Source of the DNA: Paraburkholderia caffeinitolerans
Lineage (GTDB): Bacteria; Pseudomonadota; Gammaproteobacteria; Burkholderiales; Burkholderiaceae
Direction: 5' to 3'
Assembly (NCBI RefSeq): GCF_902859945.1
Contig: NZ_CADIKL010000006.1
Location: forward strand, 1 to 64,000
Length of the DNA stretch: 64,000 bases
This document shows, in pieces, positions 17,773 to 27,312 of this stretch; the stretch's first letter is position 1, and each line of letters begins with the position of its first letter. The notes under the pieces are model-generated. The model was not told the origin of the DNA, did no database searches, and saw only the letters and a list, made by a program, of their open reading frames with translations. The position numbers and the translations under genes were made by a program.

Positions 17773-18459
17773 ATGACGTCAGCAGAACAACCCGCCATCG
17801 CCGCCACGCATCGCACGCGCATCAAGCTGTGCGGGCTTTCGACGCCCGAGGCGGTCGCGCACGCCATCGACCTGGGCGCCGACGCCATCGGGCTCGTGTT
17901 CTATCCGCCGAGCGCGCGCTCGGTGAGCGTGGCCCAGGCGGTCGAGCTCACTCACGACATTCCGCCGTTCGTCTCGGTGGTGGGGCTGTTCGTGAACGCC
18001 ACGCCGCAATGGGTCGGCGAGGTCGCGAGCAACGTCTCGCTCACGCTGCTGCAGTTCCACGGCGACGAAACGCCCGACCAATGCGAGTCGCTGGCCTCGG
18101 TTGCCGGTTTGCCCTGGTTGCGCGCATTGAGGGTGGCGGCCGATACTCGCGAGGCCGATTTGATAGAATCGGCAAATCGTTATTCATCAGCCAGCGGCCT
18201 GCTGTTCGACACCCATGTCGAAGGTTACGGCGGCGGCGGGAAGGTCTTCGATTGGTCACTTATCCCCGCAGGGCTCGCGCGTCGGGCCGTTTTAAGTGGT
18301 GGCTTGAACGCGCAAAACGTCAGTGATGCGATTCGCCAGGTGCGTCCGTTCGCCGTCGATGTCTCCAGTGGCATCGAGGTTCCGGGCGCGAAGGGCGTGA
18401 AGGATCACGCCCGCATGGCGGCGTTCGTGCGCGCAGTGCGCGAAGCGGACGCGGGATAA
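17773..18459 (+). CDS. trpF: Phosphoribosylanthranilate isomerase
   Basis: Third step of tryptophan synthesis after chorismate: Amadori rearrangement of phosphoribosylanthranilate to CdRP. 228 residues in a TIM-barrel layout: RIKLCGLSTPEAV (catalytic Cys), a conserved DAIGLVFYPPSARSV, LLQFHGDE, and the phosphate site VLSGGLNAQNV with VDVSSGIEVPGAKGVKD near the C-terminus. First of trpF-trpB-methyltransferase-trpA; trpE, trpG, trpD and trpC are not in the window. Confidence 0.97.
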   Translation: MTSAEQPAIAATHRTRIKLCGLSTPEAVAHAIDLGADAIGLVFYPPSARSVSVAQAVELTHDIPPFVSVVGLFVNATPQWVGEVASNVSLTLLQFHGDETPDQCESLASVAGLPWLRALRVAADTREADLIESANRYSSASGLLFDTHVEGYGGGGKVFDWSLIPAGLARRAVLSGGLNAQNVSDAIRQVRPFAVDVSSGIEVPGAKGVKDHARMAAFVRAVREADAG

Positions 18460-18519
18460 TTTCTTTGGCCAGCCAGCACCTGCGCAACGCAGGGCGCGCC
18501 TGGCCTCAGCGAGTGACTT

Positions 18520-19713
18520 ATGTACAATTTGCCCGATGAACGTGGCCATTTCGGCCCCTATGGCGGCGTGTTCGCTGCCGAAACCCTGATGCAGGCGATC
18601 GACGAACTGCGCGACGCCTACGCAAAATTCAAGGACGATCCCGACTTCGTCGCCGAATATGAGCGCGAGTTGAAGCATTTTGTCGGCCGTCCGTCGCCGA
18701 TTTATCACGCGCAGCGCTGGAGCGAGATGCTCGGCGGCGCGCAGATTTATCTCAAGCGCGAAGACCTGAACCACACCGGCGCGCACAAGGTGAACAACGT
18801 GATCGGCCAGGCGCTGCTCGCCAAGCGCATGGGTAAGCCGCGCGTGATCGCGGAAACCGGCGCGGGCCAGCACGGCGTGGCCACGGCCACCATCGCGGCG
18901 CGCTTCGGCATGGAGTGCGTGGTCTACATGGGCGCGGAAGACGTGCGCCGCCAGGCCGCCAACGTCTATCGCATGAAGCTGCTGGGCGCGACCGTGGTGC
19001 CGGTGGAATCGGGCTCGCGCACGCTCAAGGACGCGCTCAACGAAGCCATGCGCGACTGGGTCACCAACGTCGAAAACACCTTCTACATCATCGGCACGGT
19101 CGCGGGCCCGCACCCGTACCCGATGATGGTGCGCGACTTCCAGCGCGTGATCGGCGACGAATGCCGTGTGCAGATGCCTGAAATGACGGGTCGCCAACCG
19201 GACGCCGTGATTGCGTGCGTGGGCGGCGGATCGAACGCGATGGGCATCTTTTACCCGTATATCGAGGATAGTTCGGTGCAGTTGATCGGCGTCGAGCCGG
19301 CCGGCGACGGCATGGAGACGGGCCGCCACGCGGCTTCGCTCGCGGCCGGCACGCCGGGCGTGCTGCACGGCAACCGCACCTATCTGCTGCAGGACGAGAA
19401 CGGCCAGATTATCGAGACGCATTCGGTGTCGGCGGGCCTCGACTATCCGGGCGTCGGTCCCGAGCACGCGTGGCTCAAGGACAGCGGCCGCGCGCAGTAC
19501 GTGACCATCGACGACGAAGAAGCGCTCAAGGCGTTCCACGACTGCTGCCGCATCGAGGGCATCATTCCCGCGCTCGAATCGAGCCACGCGCTCGCGTACG
19601 CGGCGAAGCTCGCGCCGACGCTGCCCAAGGACAAGGTTCTGCTGGTGAACCTGTCGGGTCGCGGCGACAAGGACATGCACACGGTCGCCGAGCGATCGGG
19701 CATCCAGTTCTGA
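18520..19713 (+). CDS. trpB: Tryptophan synthase beta chain
   Basis: PLP enzyme joining indole and serine to give tryptophan. 397 residues, standard length. The PLP lysine is in [13 protein letters not shown] near residue 91, the glycine-rich phosphate loop is [12 protein letters not shown], and RGDKDMHTV lies at the C-terminus. It follows trpF by 60 bases and precedes a DNA methyltransferase gene that separates it from trpA. Confidence 0.98.
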   Translation: MYNLPDERGHFGPYGGVFAAETLMQAIDELRDAYAKFKDDPDFVAEYERELKHFVGRPSPIYHAQRWSEMLGGAQIYLKREDLNHTGAHKVNNVIGQALLAKRMGKPRVIAETGAGQHGVATATIAARFGMECVVYMGAEDVRRQAANVYRMKLLGATVVPVESGSRTLKDALNEAMRDWVTNVENTFYIIGTVAGPHPYPMMVRDFQRVIGDECRVQMPEMTGRQPDAVIACVGGGSNAMGIFYPYIEDSSVQLIGVEPAGDGMETGRHAASLAAGTPGVLHGNRTYLLQDENGQIIETHSVSAGLDYPGVGPEHAWLKDSGRAQYVTIDDEEALKAFHDCCRIEGIIPALESSHALAYAAKLAPTLPKDKVLLVNLSGRGDKDMHTVAERSGIQF

Positions 19714-19734
19714 GCGCCCGGAGCGACACAAGCG

Positions 19735-20652
19735 ATGCGTGACGAGTTCGACGAGCCGCAAATGCCGGCGCCTGCGGGCGAGGCCGGCGCCGAAACGGCT
19801 GCCTCCGTGACAGCCGCCGAAGCGCCAACCACCGCGTCCACAGTGCCCGACAGCATCCGGCTCCTGAACCGCGATTTTCTGACCGATGCAGCGAACCTGC
19901 CCGACGCCTCGATCGATCTGATCGTCGCCGACCCGCCCTATGGGCTCGGCAAGGACTACGGCAACGACTCCGACATGCGCTCGGGCGAGGATTTTCTCGC
20001 CTGGACCTATGGGTGGCTCGATCTGGCGATTCCGAAGCTCAAAGCCAGCGGTTCGCTCTATGTGTTTTGCACCTGGCAGTACGCACCCGAGATCTTCGTT
20101 TATCTGAAGTCGAAAATGACGATGATTAACGAGATCGTCTGGGATCGTCGCGTACCCAGCATGGGCGGCACGACCCGCCGCTTTACCTCGGTGCACGACA
20201 ACATCGGTTTCTTCGCGGTTTCGAAGGATTATTACTTCGATCTCGATCCCGTCCGCATCCCGTACGATGCCGTCACGAAGAAGGCGCGTTCGCGCAAGTT
20301 ATTCGAAGGGAGCAAGTGGCTGGAGCTCGGCTACAACCCCAAGGACGTCTGGTCCGTTTCGCGGCTGCACCGTCAGCACGCCGAGCGCGTGGATCATCCC
20401 ACCCAGAAGCCCCTTGAGATCGTCGAGCGCATGGTGCTCGCGAGCTGCCCGCCGGGCGGCCGCGTGCTGGACCCGTTCATGGGCAGCGGCACCACGGCAG
20501 TCGCCTGCGCGCGTCACCAGCGCGAATTCGTCGGCTATGAAATTAACGAAAGTTACTGCGCGATTGCGCACGAACGCGTGAGCATGGCTGCAATTGCCGC
20601 TCCCGCGCGTGCGTCCGCCGCGGTGTCCACGGCTGTTGCGGCCGGCGCATGA
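19735..20652 (+). CDS. Orphan DNA adenine methyltransferase (beta class) within the trp genes
   Basis: 305-residue site-specific methyltransferase. The catalytic motif DPPYGLG (residues 66-72) precedes the SAM-binding motif DPFMGSGTTAVACA (near 243-256), which is the permuted beta order of N6-adenine or N4-cytosine enzymes such as CcrM. The first 40 residues are an Ala/Glu-rich extension. No restriction endonuclease gene is adjacent, so it is likely solitary and may act in epigenetic control. From memory, Burkholderia has a conserved trp-linked methyltransferase reported to modify GTWWAC; whether this protein shares that target cannot be decided here. It starts 21 bases after trpB and ends 60 bases before trpA. 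Confidence 0.9.
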   Translation: MRDEFDEPQMPAPAGEAGAETAASVTAAEAPTTASTVPDSIRLLNRDFLTDAANLPDASIDLIVADPPYGLGKDYGNDSDMRSGEDFLAWTYGWLDLAIPKLKASGSLYVFCTWQYAPEIFVYLKSKMTMINEIVWDRRVPSMGGTTRRFTSVHDNIGFFAVSKDYYFDLDPVRIPYDAVTKKARSRKLFEGSKWLELGYNPKDVWSVSRLHRQHAERVDHPTQKPLEIVERMVLASCPPGGRVLDPFMGSGTTAVACARHQREFVGYEINESYCAIAHERVSMAAIAAPARASAAVSTAVAAGA

Positions 20653-20712
20653 CGCGCCGCCGCCGCCGATGGCTCGCGCCGCGCGGTAACGACCGAATCT
20701 GAGGACCCTGCT

Positions 20713-21528
20713 ATGTCCCGCATCAAAACCACGTTCTCGGCGCTTGCCGCCGCCAACAAGAAAGGCCTGATCCCGTTCATGACCGCCGGCGACCCCGATC
20801 CGGCGCGCACGGTCGAATTCATGCATGCGCTCGCCGCCGGCGGCGCGGACGTGATCGAACTCGGCGTGCCGTTTTCGGACCCGATGGCCGACGGCCCGGT
20901 GATCCAGCAGTCGTCGGAGCGCGCGCTCGCGAAGGGCGTGACGCTCAAAAGCGTGCTCGCCGACGTCAAGCGCTTCCGCGAAACCAACCAGCAGACGCCC
21001 GTCGTGCTGATGGGCTATGCGAACCCGATCGAACGCATGGGCGCCGACGCGTTCGCCGCCGCCGCGCAGGAAGCCGGCGTGGATGGCGTGCTGGTGGTCG
21101 ACTATCCGCCCGAGGAATCGGTGGAGTTCGCCGCGAAGATGAAGGCCGCCGGCATCGACCCGATCTTCCTGCTCGCGCCCACCTCCACCGACGAGCGCAT
21201 TGCCGAAGTAGGGCGCGCCGCGAGCGGCTATGTCTATTACGTCTCGCTCAAGGGCGTGACGGGCGCGGGGCACCTCGACGTCGCGAGCATCGCGAGCAAG
21301 ATTCCGGCGATCAAGGCAGGCGTGCCGCTGCCGGTCGGCGTGGGCTTCGGCATTCGCGACGCGCAAACCGCCGCTGCCGTGGCGCAAGTCTCCGATGCCG
21401 TGGTGATCGGCAGCCGCATTGTGCAACTGCTCGAGAAGGCGCCGGCCGACACCGCCGCCGCGGCGCTCACGCAATTCGTGGCCGAGATTCGGGCCGCGCT
21501 TGACGCGGTTGCGGACAACGCAAAATAA
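20713..21528 (+). CDS. trpA: Tryptophan synthase alpha chain
   Basis: Cleaves indole-3-glycerol phosphate to indole, which is channelled to TrpB. 271 residues in a TIM barrel. The catalytic Glu is in [20 protein letters not shown] near residue 50 and the Asp in [11 protein letters not shown] near residue 133; the phosphate loop is [10 protein letters not shown] and VIGSRIV closes the barrel. An in-frame GAGGACC ribosome site precedes the ATG. The gene is separated from trpB by the methyltransferase. Confidence 0.98.
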   Translation: MSRIKTTFSALAAANKKGLIPFMTAGDPDPARTVEFMHALAAGGADVIELGVPFSDPMADGPVIQQSSERALAKGVTLKSVLADVKRFRETNQQTPVVLMGYANPIERMGADAFAAAAQEAGVDGVLVVDYPPEESVEFAAKMKAAGIDPIFLLAPTSTDERIAEVGRAASGYVYYVSLKGVTGAGHLDVASIASKIPAIKAGVPLPVGVGFGIRDAQTAAAVAQVSDAVVIGSRIVQLLEKAPADTAAAALTQFVAEIRAALDAVADNAK

Positions 21529-21648
21529 GACTGCTGTAAAATCGCTTTTTCGCCATGCGCGGTCGGGGTCGGAACCCGGTCTATCCAGACCCGGTCGATG
21601 TCACGCCACCGTCCGCGCCCGCGCATCACGATCAAGGAAAGAACATCA

Positions 21649-22521
21649 ATGAGCTGGCTCGACAAACTGCTGCCGCCGAAGATCAAGCAAACCGATCCGA
21701 AAAGCCGCAAGAGCATGCCGGAAGGTCTGTGGATCAAGTGCCCGTCGTGCGAGGCGGTCCTGTACCGCAACGACGTGGAAGCGAATCTGCACGTCTGCCC
21801 GAAGTGCGATCACCACATGCGCATCAACGCGCGCGAGCGTCTCGACGGTCTGCTCGATCCGGAAGGCCGCTATGAAATCGGCCAGGAAATCGTGCCGGTC
21901 GACGCGCTGAAGTTCAAGGACAGCCGCAAGTACCCCGACCGCCTCAAGGAGGCGATGGACGACACCGGTGAAACCGACGCCATGGTCGTCATGGGCGGCG
22001 CGATTCACACACTGCCGTGCGTGGTCGCCTGCTTCGAGTTCGCGTTCATGGCCGGCTCGATGGGCTCGGTGGCGGGCGAGCGCTTCGTGCGCGGCGCTCA
22101 AAACGCGCTCGAGCAGCAAGTGCCGTTCATCTGCTTCGCGACCTCGGGCGGCGCGCGCATGCAGGAAAGCTTGCTGTCGCTCATGCAGATGGCCAAGACC
22201 ACGGCCATGCTCACGAAGCTCTCGGACGCCAAGCTGCCGTTCATCTCGGTGCTGACCGACCCCACCATGGGCGGCGTGTCGGCGAGCTTCGCGTTCCTCG
22301 GCGACGTCGTGATCGCGGAACCGAAGGCGCTGATCGGCTTCGCCGGCCCGCGCGTGATCGAGCAGACGGTGCGCGAGAAGCTGCCCGAAGGCTTCCAGCG
22401 CGCGGAATTCCTGATGCAGAAGGGCGCGATCGACATGATCATTGACCGCCGCAAGATGCGCGAGGAACTCGCCCAGTTGATGGCGCTGCTGCAGCGCCAG
22501 CCCGCCGACGCAGTGGCCTGA
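21649..22521 (+). CDS. accD: Acetyl-CoA carboxylase carboxyltransferase beta subunit
   Basis: Transfers the carboxyl group from biotin carrier protein to acetyl-CoA, with AccA, to make malonyl-CoA for fatty acid synthesis. 290 residues; the start at 21649 ([12 protein letters not shown]) has AAGGAAAG upstream. The N-terminal C4 zinc ribbon is Cys31, Cys34, Cys50 and Cys53; the crotonase-like core has [19 protein letters not shown] and [17 protein letters not shown]. The trpA-accD-folC order is conserved in proteobacteria. Confidence 0.98.
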   Translation: MSWLDKLLPPKIKQTDPKSRKSMPEGLWIKCPSCEAVLYRNDVEANLHVCPKCDHHMRINARERLDGLLDPEGRYEIGQEIVPVDALKFKDSRKYPDRLKEAMDDTGETDAMVVMGGAIHTLPCVVACFEFAFMAGSMGSVAGERFVRGAQNALEQQVPFICFATSGGARMQESLLSLMQMAKTTAMLTKLSDAKLPFISVLTDPTMGGVSASFAFLGDVVIAEPKALIGFAGPRVIEQTVREKLPEGFQRAEFLMQKGAIDMIIDRRKMREELAQLMALLQRQPADAVA

Positions 22522-22539
22522 GCGCATAGATTGCATGCA

Positions 22540-22599
22540 CGCGGAACTTGCGGGTTCCGCGCCTTGTCAGACGCGCCGCAAGCGAAAGCAAGCGGCGCG
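22540..22599 (+). other. Tandem hairpins between accD and folC
   Basis: Two perfect 8-bp stems: 22540-22547 with 22554-22561 (CGCGGAAC) and 22572-22579 with 22592-22599 (CGCGCCGC). The second is followed by TTGTCATTTCC, only a weak T-run. They may reduce read-through from accD into folC. Confidence 0.5.
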
Positions 22600-22705
22600 T
22601 TGTCATTTCCGCGATAATGCCGTTTTTTTGCAGCGGCTCATGCGCGCCAGATCGACCATCGATGTTCGGCCGCCCGCTGCGCATGGAACTTCCTGAATCG
22701 TCCCG

Positions 22706-24016
22706 ATGAGTACTTTTCCCACCCTCGACGCGTGGCTCACGCATCTCGAAACTGCGCATCCGGTCGGCATCGACATGGGCCTCGAGCGCATCCGCAAGGT
22801 CAAGGACGCGCTGAACCTGAAGTTCGATTGCCCGATGTTCACGGTCGGCGGCACGAACGGGAAGGGCTCCACCTGCGCGATTCTCGAAACCATCCTGCTC
22901 AAGGCCGGCTATCACGTCGGTTGCCACACGTCGCCGCATCTGCTGTCGTTCAACGAGCGCGCGCGCATCGACGGCGCTGAGGCCAGCGACGCCGACCTGC
23001 TGTCGCACTTCGAGGCCGTGGAGGCCGCGCGCAACACGTTCGCCACACCGGTCTCGCTTACGTACTTTGAGTTCACGACGCTCGCGATCATGCATCTGTT
23101 CGCCTCGCGCGGGCTCGACGCCGTGATCTTCGAAGTGGGCCTCGGCGGGCGTCTCGATGCCGTGAACGTGCTCGACACCGACTGCGCGATCGTCACGAGC
23201 ATCGACCTCGACCACACCGAATACCTCGGCGACACGCGCGAGAAGATCGGCTTCGAAAAGGCCGGCATCTTCCGCGCCGGCGCGCCCGCGATCTGCGCGG
23301 ACCCGTTTCCGCCGCAATCGCTCATTGACCATGCACACGCGATCGGCGCCGATCTGTGGCTCTTCGGCCGCGATTTCCGCTATGAAGGCCAGGCAGGCAG
23401 CGAGCGTCAGCAATGGAACTACGCGGGCCGTTCGCTGCGCCGTTCGGCGCTTGCCTATCCGGCGCTGCGCGGTGCGAATCAGCTGATCAATACCTCGGCC
23501 GCGCTTGCCGCGCTCGAAGCGCTGCGCGACCGGCTGCCGGTGTCGGCGCAGGACATCCGCCTCGGGCTCGCCAATGTGGAGCTGCCGGGCCGCTTCCAGG
23601 TGCTGCCGGGCAAGCCGTCGATCATCCTCGACGTGGGGCACAATCCGCACGCCGCGGCAGTCCTTGGGCAAAATTTATCGGGAATGGGGTATTTTCCGTA
23701 CACCTACGCGGTGTTCGGCGCGATGCGCGACAAGGACATCGCGGGCGTGGTCGCGCACCTGAAGGGCGAGATCGACCACTGGTGCGTGACCGATTTGCCG
23801 TTGCCGCGCGCGGCTTCGGCGCAACAGCTTGAAGCGGTGCTGCGCGAGGCCGGTGTGGAAGACGGCCCCGACAGCAGCATCACGCGCCACGAAACGCCCG
23901 CCGCGGCGTTTCAAGATGCGCTAAAACGGGCGACCGAAAATGATAGAATTCTCGTTTTCGGAAGTTTTTTGACGGTTGCCGGCGTCATGGCCTGGCGAAA
24001 GTCGCAGCAGCACTGA
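22706..24016 (+). CDS. folC: Bifunctional folylpolyglutamate/dihydrofolate synthase
   Basis: Adds glutamate to dihydropteroate and to folates. 436 residues of the Mur-ligase fold. The P-loop is FTVGGTNGKGSTCAILE near residues 46-62, followed by GCHTSPHLLSFNERARIDG; the second domain has ILDVGHNPHAAAVL. The ATG lies 184 bases after accD. It is followed by the SPOR-domain and cvpA genes, a recurring arrangement in proteobacteria. Confidence 0.97.
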   Translation: MSTFPTLDAWLTHLETAHPVGIDMGLERIRKVKDALNLKFDCPMFTVGGTNGKGSTCAILETILLKAGYHVGCHTSPHLLSFNERARIDGAEASDADLLSHFEAVEAARNTFATPVSLTYFEFTTLAIMHLFASRGLDAVIFEVGLGGRLDAVNVLDTDCAIVTSIDLDHTEYLGDTREKIGFEKAGIFRAGAPAICADPFPPQSLIDHAHAIGADLWLFGRDFRYEGQAGSERQQWNYAGRSLRRSALAYPALRGANQLINTSAALAALEALRDRLPVSAQDIRLGLANVELPGRFQVLPGKPSIILDVGHNPHAAAVLGQNLSGMGYFPYTYAVFGAMRDKDIAGVVAHLKGEIDHWCVTDLPLPRAASAQQLEAVLREAGVEDGPDSSITRHETPAAAFQDALKRATENDRILVFGSFLTVAGVMAWRKSQQH

Positions 24017-24074
24017 TCGCGCGGTCTATCACAGACGTTACGTACAGGCACGCACAGGCCAAAAGCAGCCATAC

Positions 24075-24998
24075 ATGGGAATTTTCTCGTTCGGCAAGAA
24101 AGATGACGCGCCCAGCCGACGCGACTCCGAAGCCGGCTCTCGCCGCCGGAGCAGTCAGAACACGCGCGTGGAGCGGCGCAGCCGCCGGCCAGCCCGCTCC
24201 GGCGACGCCGAGGCGATGCTGCTCGATCCCACCCTGCCGGAAAAACAGCGCGCGCGCCGGCGCCTGGTTGGCGCGATTGCGCTGGTGCTGGCCGCCATCG
24301 TGATCCTGCCGATGGTGCTCGACACGCACCCCAAGCCGGTCACCGACGACATCTCCATCGATATTCCGAGCCGCCCGGCGTCCAGGACCGTGGCGCGCCG
24401 CGACGAAGACACCCAGGCCGGCGTCGCCCCGGATAATCCCGCGGCGGCTGAGGCCGGGCTGGGCGTAGCGACGCCCGGTGCTTCGGGTCTCGCGGCTGCG
24501 GGGTCGGGCGCTGCGCCGGCACAGACCGCGCAATCGACACAAGCGAAGCCCGCGGCGTCGGCCAAGTCCGCGCCGGCGGTTCAAGCACACGCACAAGCAC
24601 AAACCCAAGCTCAGGCGAATCCGTCGACCGAAGCCGCACAAGCGCCGCGCAGCACCGCGAAGCCGGCTGCGCCGTCGTCGGTTACGGCAGTCGCGTCGCG
24701 CGGCAAGCCGGGCACCTCGGCAGCAGCGGATGGCGACGGCGCACCCGCCGCGCCGTCGGGCGCGCGCTTTGCGGTGCAGCTGGGCGCGTTCAGCAGCGAT
24801 TCCGCCGCGAATAAATGGGTCACGAAGTTGAAAGCCGCAGGCGTGCCTGCATATACCGAGCAACGCAAGGAAGACGACGGCACGACGCGCACGCTGCTGC
24901 GCGCGGGTCCATTCCCTGACCGCGCCTCGGCCACCGAGGCGATCGCGAAGGTGCGCGGCGCGGGCCTGATGACGGGCTCGAACGGCTCGGCACAATAA
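24075..24998 (+). CDS. SPOR domain protein (DedD-like)
   Basis: 307 residues from the ATG at 24075 (MGIFSFGKKD). The first 60 residues are very basic and cytoplasmic, one membrane helix lies at about 64-82 (LVGAIALVLAAIVILPMVL), an Ala/Gln/Thr-rich linker follows, and a SPOR domain occupies about 228-305 (FAVQLGAFSSDSAANKWVTKLKAAG, then LLRAGPFPDRASATEA). SPOR domains bind denuded septal peptidoglycan, so a cell-division role like that of DedD is expected. The folC-dedD-cvpA-purF order supports it. Confidence 0.9.
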   Translation: MGIFSFGKKDDAPSRRDSEAGSRRRSSQNTRVERRSRRPARSGDAEAMLLDPTLPEKQRARRRLVGAIALVLAAIVILPMVLDTHPKPVTDDISIDIPSRPASRTVARRDEDTQAGVAPDNPAAAEAGLGVATPGASGLAAAGSGAAPAQTAQSTQAKPAASAKSAPAVQAHAQAQTQAQANPSTEAAQAPRSTAKPAAPSSVTAVASRGKPGTSAAADGDGAPAAPSGARFAVQLGAFSSDSAANKWVTKLKAAGVPAYTEQRKEDDGTTRTLLRAGPFPDRASATEAIAKVRGAGLMTGSNGSAQ

Positions 24999-25006
24999 CG
25001 CGCCCG

Positions 25007-25501
25007 ATGCTCACGGCATTCGACTACGCTGTAATGGCGGTGATCGGTTTGTCCGCGCTGCGCGGGGCGTGGCGCGGGCTCATCGGCGAAATTTTCGGGC
25101 TGATCGGCTGGATCGCGGCGCTCATCGTTGCGTGCCGCTACGTGGATCGCGTGGTGCCCTTCATTCCGGCGAACTGGCCGGGCGGGGCGCTGACCCAGTG
25201 GCTGATCGCCTTCGCGCTGATCGTGATCGGCGTGGTGCTTGTGGCCGGCGTGGCGAACGCGCTGCTCGGCCGGCTGGTCCAGGTGAGCGGCTTGTCCGGT
25301 GTGGACCGCTCGCTCGGCATGATGTTCGGCCTCGTGCGAGGCGTCGTGCTGGTGCTGATTCTTGTCGTCCTCGCGGGACTGACCGAGCTGCCCCAGCAAG
25401 ACTTCTGGCGCAACGCGCTGCTGCGGCCCTATGCCGTGCAGGGCGTGCTCGAACTCAAACCGTTTTTGCCCGAGACGCTCGCGGCCTACGTTCACGTCTG
25501 A
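25007..25501 (+). CDS. cvpA: CvpA family membrane protein
   Basis: 164 residues with four predicted membrane helices. FDYAVMAVIGLSALRGAWRG and GEIFGLIGWIAAL are the family N-terminus; VDRSLGMMFGLVRGVVLVL lies near residue 100. CvpA is needed for colicin V production in E. coli and more broadly for envelope robustness. It starts 8 bases after the SPOR gene stop and sits 72 bases before purF, the classic cvpA-purF pair. Confidence 0.95.
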   Translation: MLTAFDYAVMAVIGLSALRGAWRGLIGEIFGLIGWIAALIVACRYVDRVVPFIPANWPGGALTQWLIAFALIVIGVVLVAGVANALLGRLVQVSGLSGVDRSLGMMFGLVRGVVLVLILVVLAGLTELPQQDFWRNALLRPYAVQGVLELKPFLPETLAAYVHV

Positions 25502-25573
25502 CCGGAAACTGGTCGGCTGTCGTTACCGCGCCGTCACTGTCACTGCTGATTTCGCTTTTTTGAAGGACCTGCC

Positions 25574-27118
25574 ATGTGCGGCATCGTAGGCGTAGTTTCC
25601 CGCTCCCCCGTCAATCAGCTCCTCTATGACGCGCTGCTGCTCCTGCAGCACCGTGGTCAGGACGCGGCCGGCATTGCCACCGCGGACGGCAGCACGTTCC
25701 ACATGCACAAGGCCAACGGCATGGTGCGCGACGTGTTCCGCACGCGCAACATGCGTAGCCTGCCCGGCACCGTGGGCATCGGCCAGGTGCGTTACCCGAC
25801 GGCCGGCTCGGCGTCGAGCGAAGAAGAAGCCCAGCCGTTCTATGTGAACGCGCCGTTCGGCATCGTCCTCGCACACAACGGCAATCTCACGAACTGGCAA
25901 CAGCTCAAGGAAGAGATGTTCCGCGTGGACCGCCGCCACATCAATACGCGTTCCGACACCGAAGTGCTGCTCAACGTGCTTGCGCACGAAGTGCAGCTCG
26001 CGACCTCGGGCCTCGAGCTCGATCCGTCGGCGCTCTTCAAGGCCGTGGCGGGCGTGCACCGCCGCCTGCGCGGCTCCTACGCCATCGTTTCGCTGATCGC
26101 CGGCTACGGCCTGCTCGCGTTCCGCGACCCGTTCGGCATCCGCCCGCTGTGCATCGGCAAGATGGAAACGCCGGAAGGCACCGAGTGGATGGTGGCCTCG
26201 GAATCGGTCGCGCTCGAAGGCATCGGCTTCGAGTTCGTGCGCGACGTGGAGCCGGGCGAGGCGGTGTTCATCGACGCCGAGGGCAACTTCCACGCGCAGC
26301 AATGTGCCGTGACGCCGAAGCTCAACCCCTGCATTTTCGAACTCGTGTATCTCGCGCGCCCGGACTCGGTGCTTGACGGCGTGCCGGTGTACAACGTGCG
26401 TCTGCGCATGGGTGACTACCTCGCCGAGAAGATCCGGCGCGAGCTGCCCGATGTGAAGATTGACGTAGTCATGCCGATTCCCGATTCGTCGCGCCCCGCG
26501 GCCATGCAGGTCGCCAAGAAGCTGGGCGTGGAATACCGCGAAGGCTTCTTCAAGAACCGTTACGTAGGCCGCACCTTCATCATGCCGGGCCAGGCCATGC
26601 GCAAGAAGTCGGTGCGCCAGAAGCTCAATGCCATGGGCATCGAGTTCAAGGGCAAGAACGTGCTGATCATCGACGACTCCATCGTGCGCGGCACCACCTC
26701 GCAGGAAATCGTGCAGATGGCGCGCGATGCCGGCGCGACCAAGGTGATCTTCGCTTCGGCGGCGCCGCCCGTGAAGTACCCGAACGTCTACGGCATCGAC
26801 ATGCCCACGCGCGGCGAACTCGTGGCGCATGGCCGCACCGATGAAGAAGTGGCGCGCATCATCGGCGCGGACCATCTCGTGTATCAGGACGTGGAGGCGC
26901 TCAAGCAGGCCGTGCGCGACATCAATCCCGAACTCACGGAGTTCGAGGCTTCGTGCTTCGACGGCGACTACATCACCGGCGACATCACGAGCGCGTATCT
27001 GGACAATATCGAGCTGGCGCGTCTGGCGCCCCAGGCGCAGTCCGACCGCGACGCCGCGAGCGACGCGATGGACGGCGGCACGCGCTCGCAACTGCATCTG
27101 CAACTCTCGGTGGAGTAA
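25574..27118 (+). CDS. purF: Amidophosphoribosyltransferase
   Basis: Committed step of purine synthesis: glutamine and PRPP give phosphoribosylamine. 514 residues, standard. Cys2 (MCGIVGVVS) becomes the N-terminal nucleophile of the glutaminase domain; RYPTAGSASSEEAQP-type residues and HNGNLTN form the glutamine site. The PRPP loop is VLIIDDSIVRGTTSQ near residues 362-376. An AAGGACC ribosome site precedes the ATG. A terminator closes the cvpA-purF segment. Confidence 0.98.
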   Translation: MCGIVGVVSRSPVNQLLYDALLLLQHRGQDAAGIATADGSTFHMHKANGMVRDVFRTRNMRSLPGTVGIGQVRYPTAGSASSEEEAQPFYVNAPFGIVLAHNGNLTNWQQLKEEMFRVDRRHINTRSDTEVLLNVLAHEVQLATSGLELDPSALFKAVAGVHRRLRGSYAIVSLIAGYGLLAFRDPFGIRPLCIGKMETPEGTEWMVASESVALEGIGFEFVRDVEPGEAVFIDAEGNFHAQQCAVTPKLNPCIFELVYLARPDSVLDGVPVYNVRLRMGDYLAEKIRRELPDVKIDVVMPIPDSSRPAAMQVAKKLGVEYREGFFKNRYVGRTFIMPGQAMRKKSVRQKLNAMGIEFKGKNVLIIDDSIVRGTTSQEIVQMARDAGATKVIFASAAPPVKYPNVYGIDMPTRGELVAHGRTDEEVARIIGADHLVYQDVEALKQAVRDINPELTEFEASCFDGDYITGDITSAYLDNIELARLAPQAQSDRDAASDAMDGGTRSQLHLQLSVE

Positions 27119-27183
27119 GCGAAGCGAACGGGGAGCGCGTGCATGGCGCGCTTGCCGTGCCGAATGCCACGCATTTTCGAAGG

Positions 27184-27217
27184 GCCCGCTTCTGCTGACG
27201 CAAAAGCGGGCTTTTTT
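27184..27217 (+). terminator. Intrinsic terminator after purF
   Basis: Stem 27184-27191 (GCCCGCTT) with 27204-27211 (AAGCGGGC), then T6 at 27212-27217. Confidence 0.88.
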
Positions 27218-27312
27218 GCGCCTGCGCGCCGCGCGTACGGATCGAATGCGTACGCGGTACGCTACAGGCATGGCGGCTTCAACGGCGGCTTCAGGAAACG
27301 GAAAACACGAAC

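Noticed and set aside
18292..20196. 634-residue minus-strand frame across trpB and the methyltransferase
   Set aside because: Spans two real genes on the other strand and has shadow-like composition.
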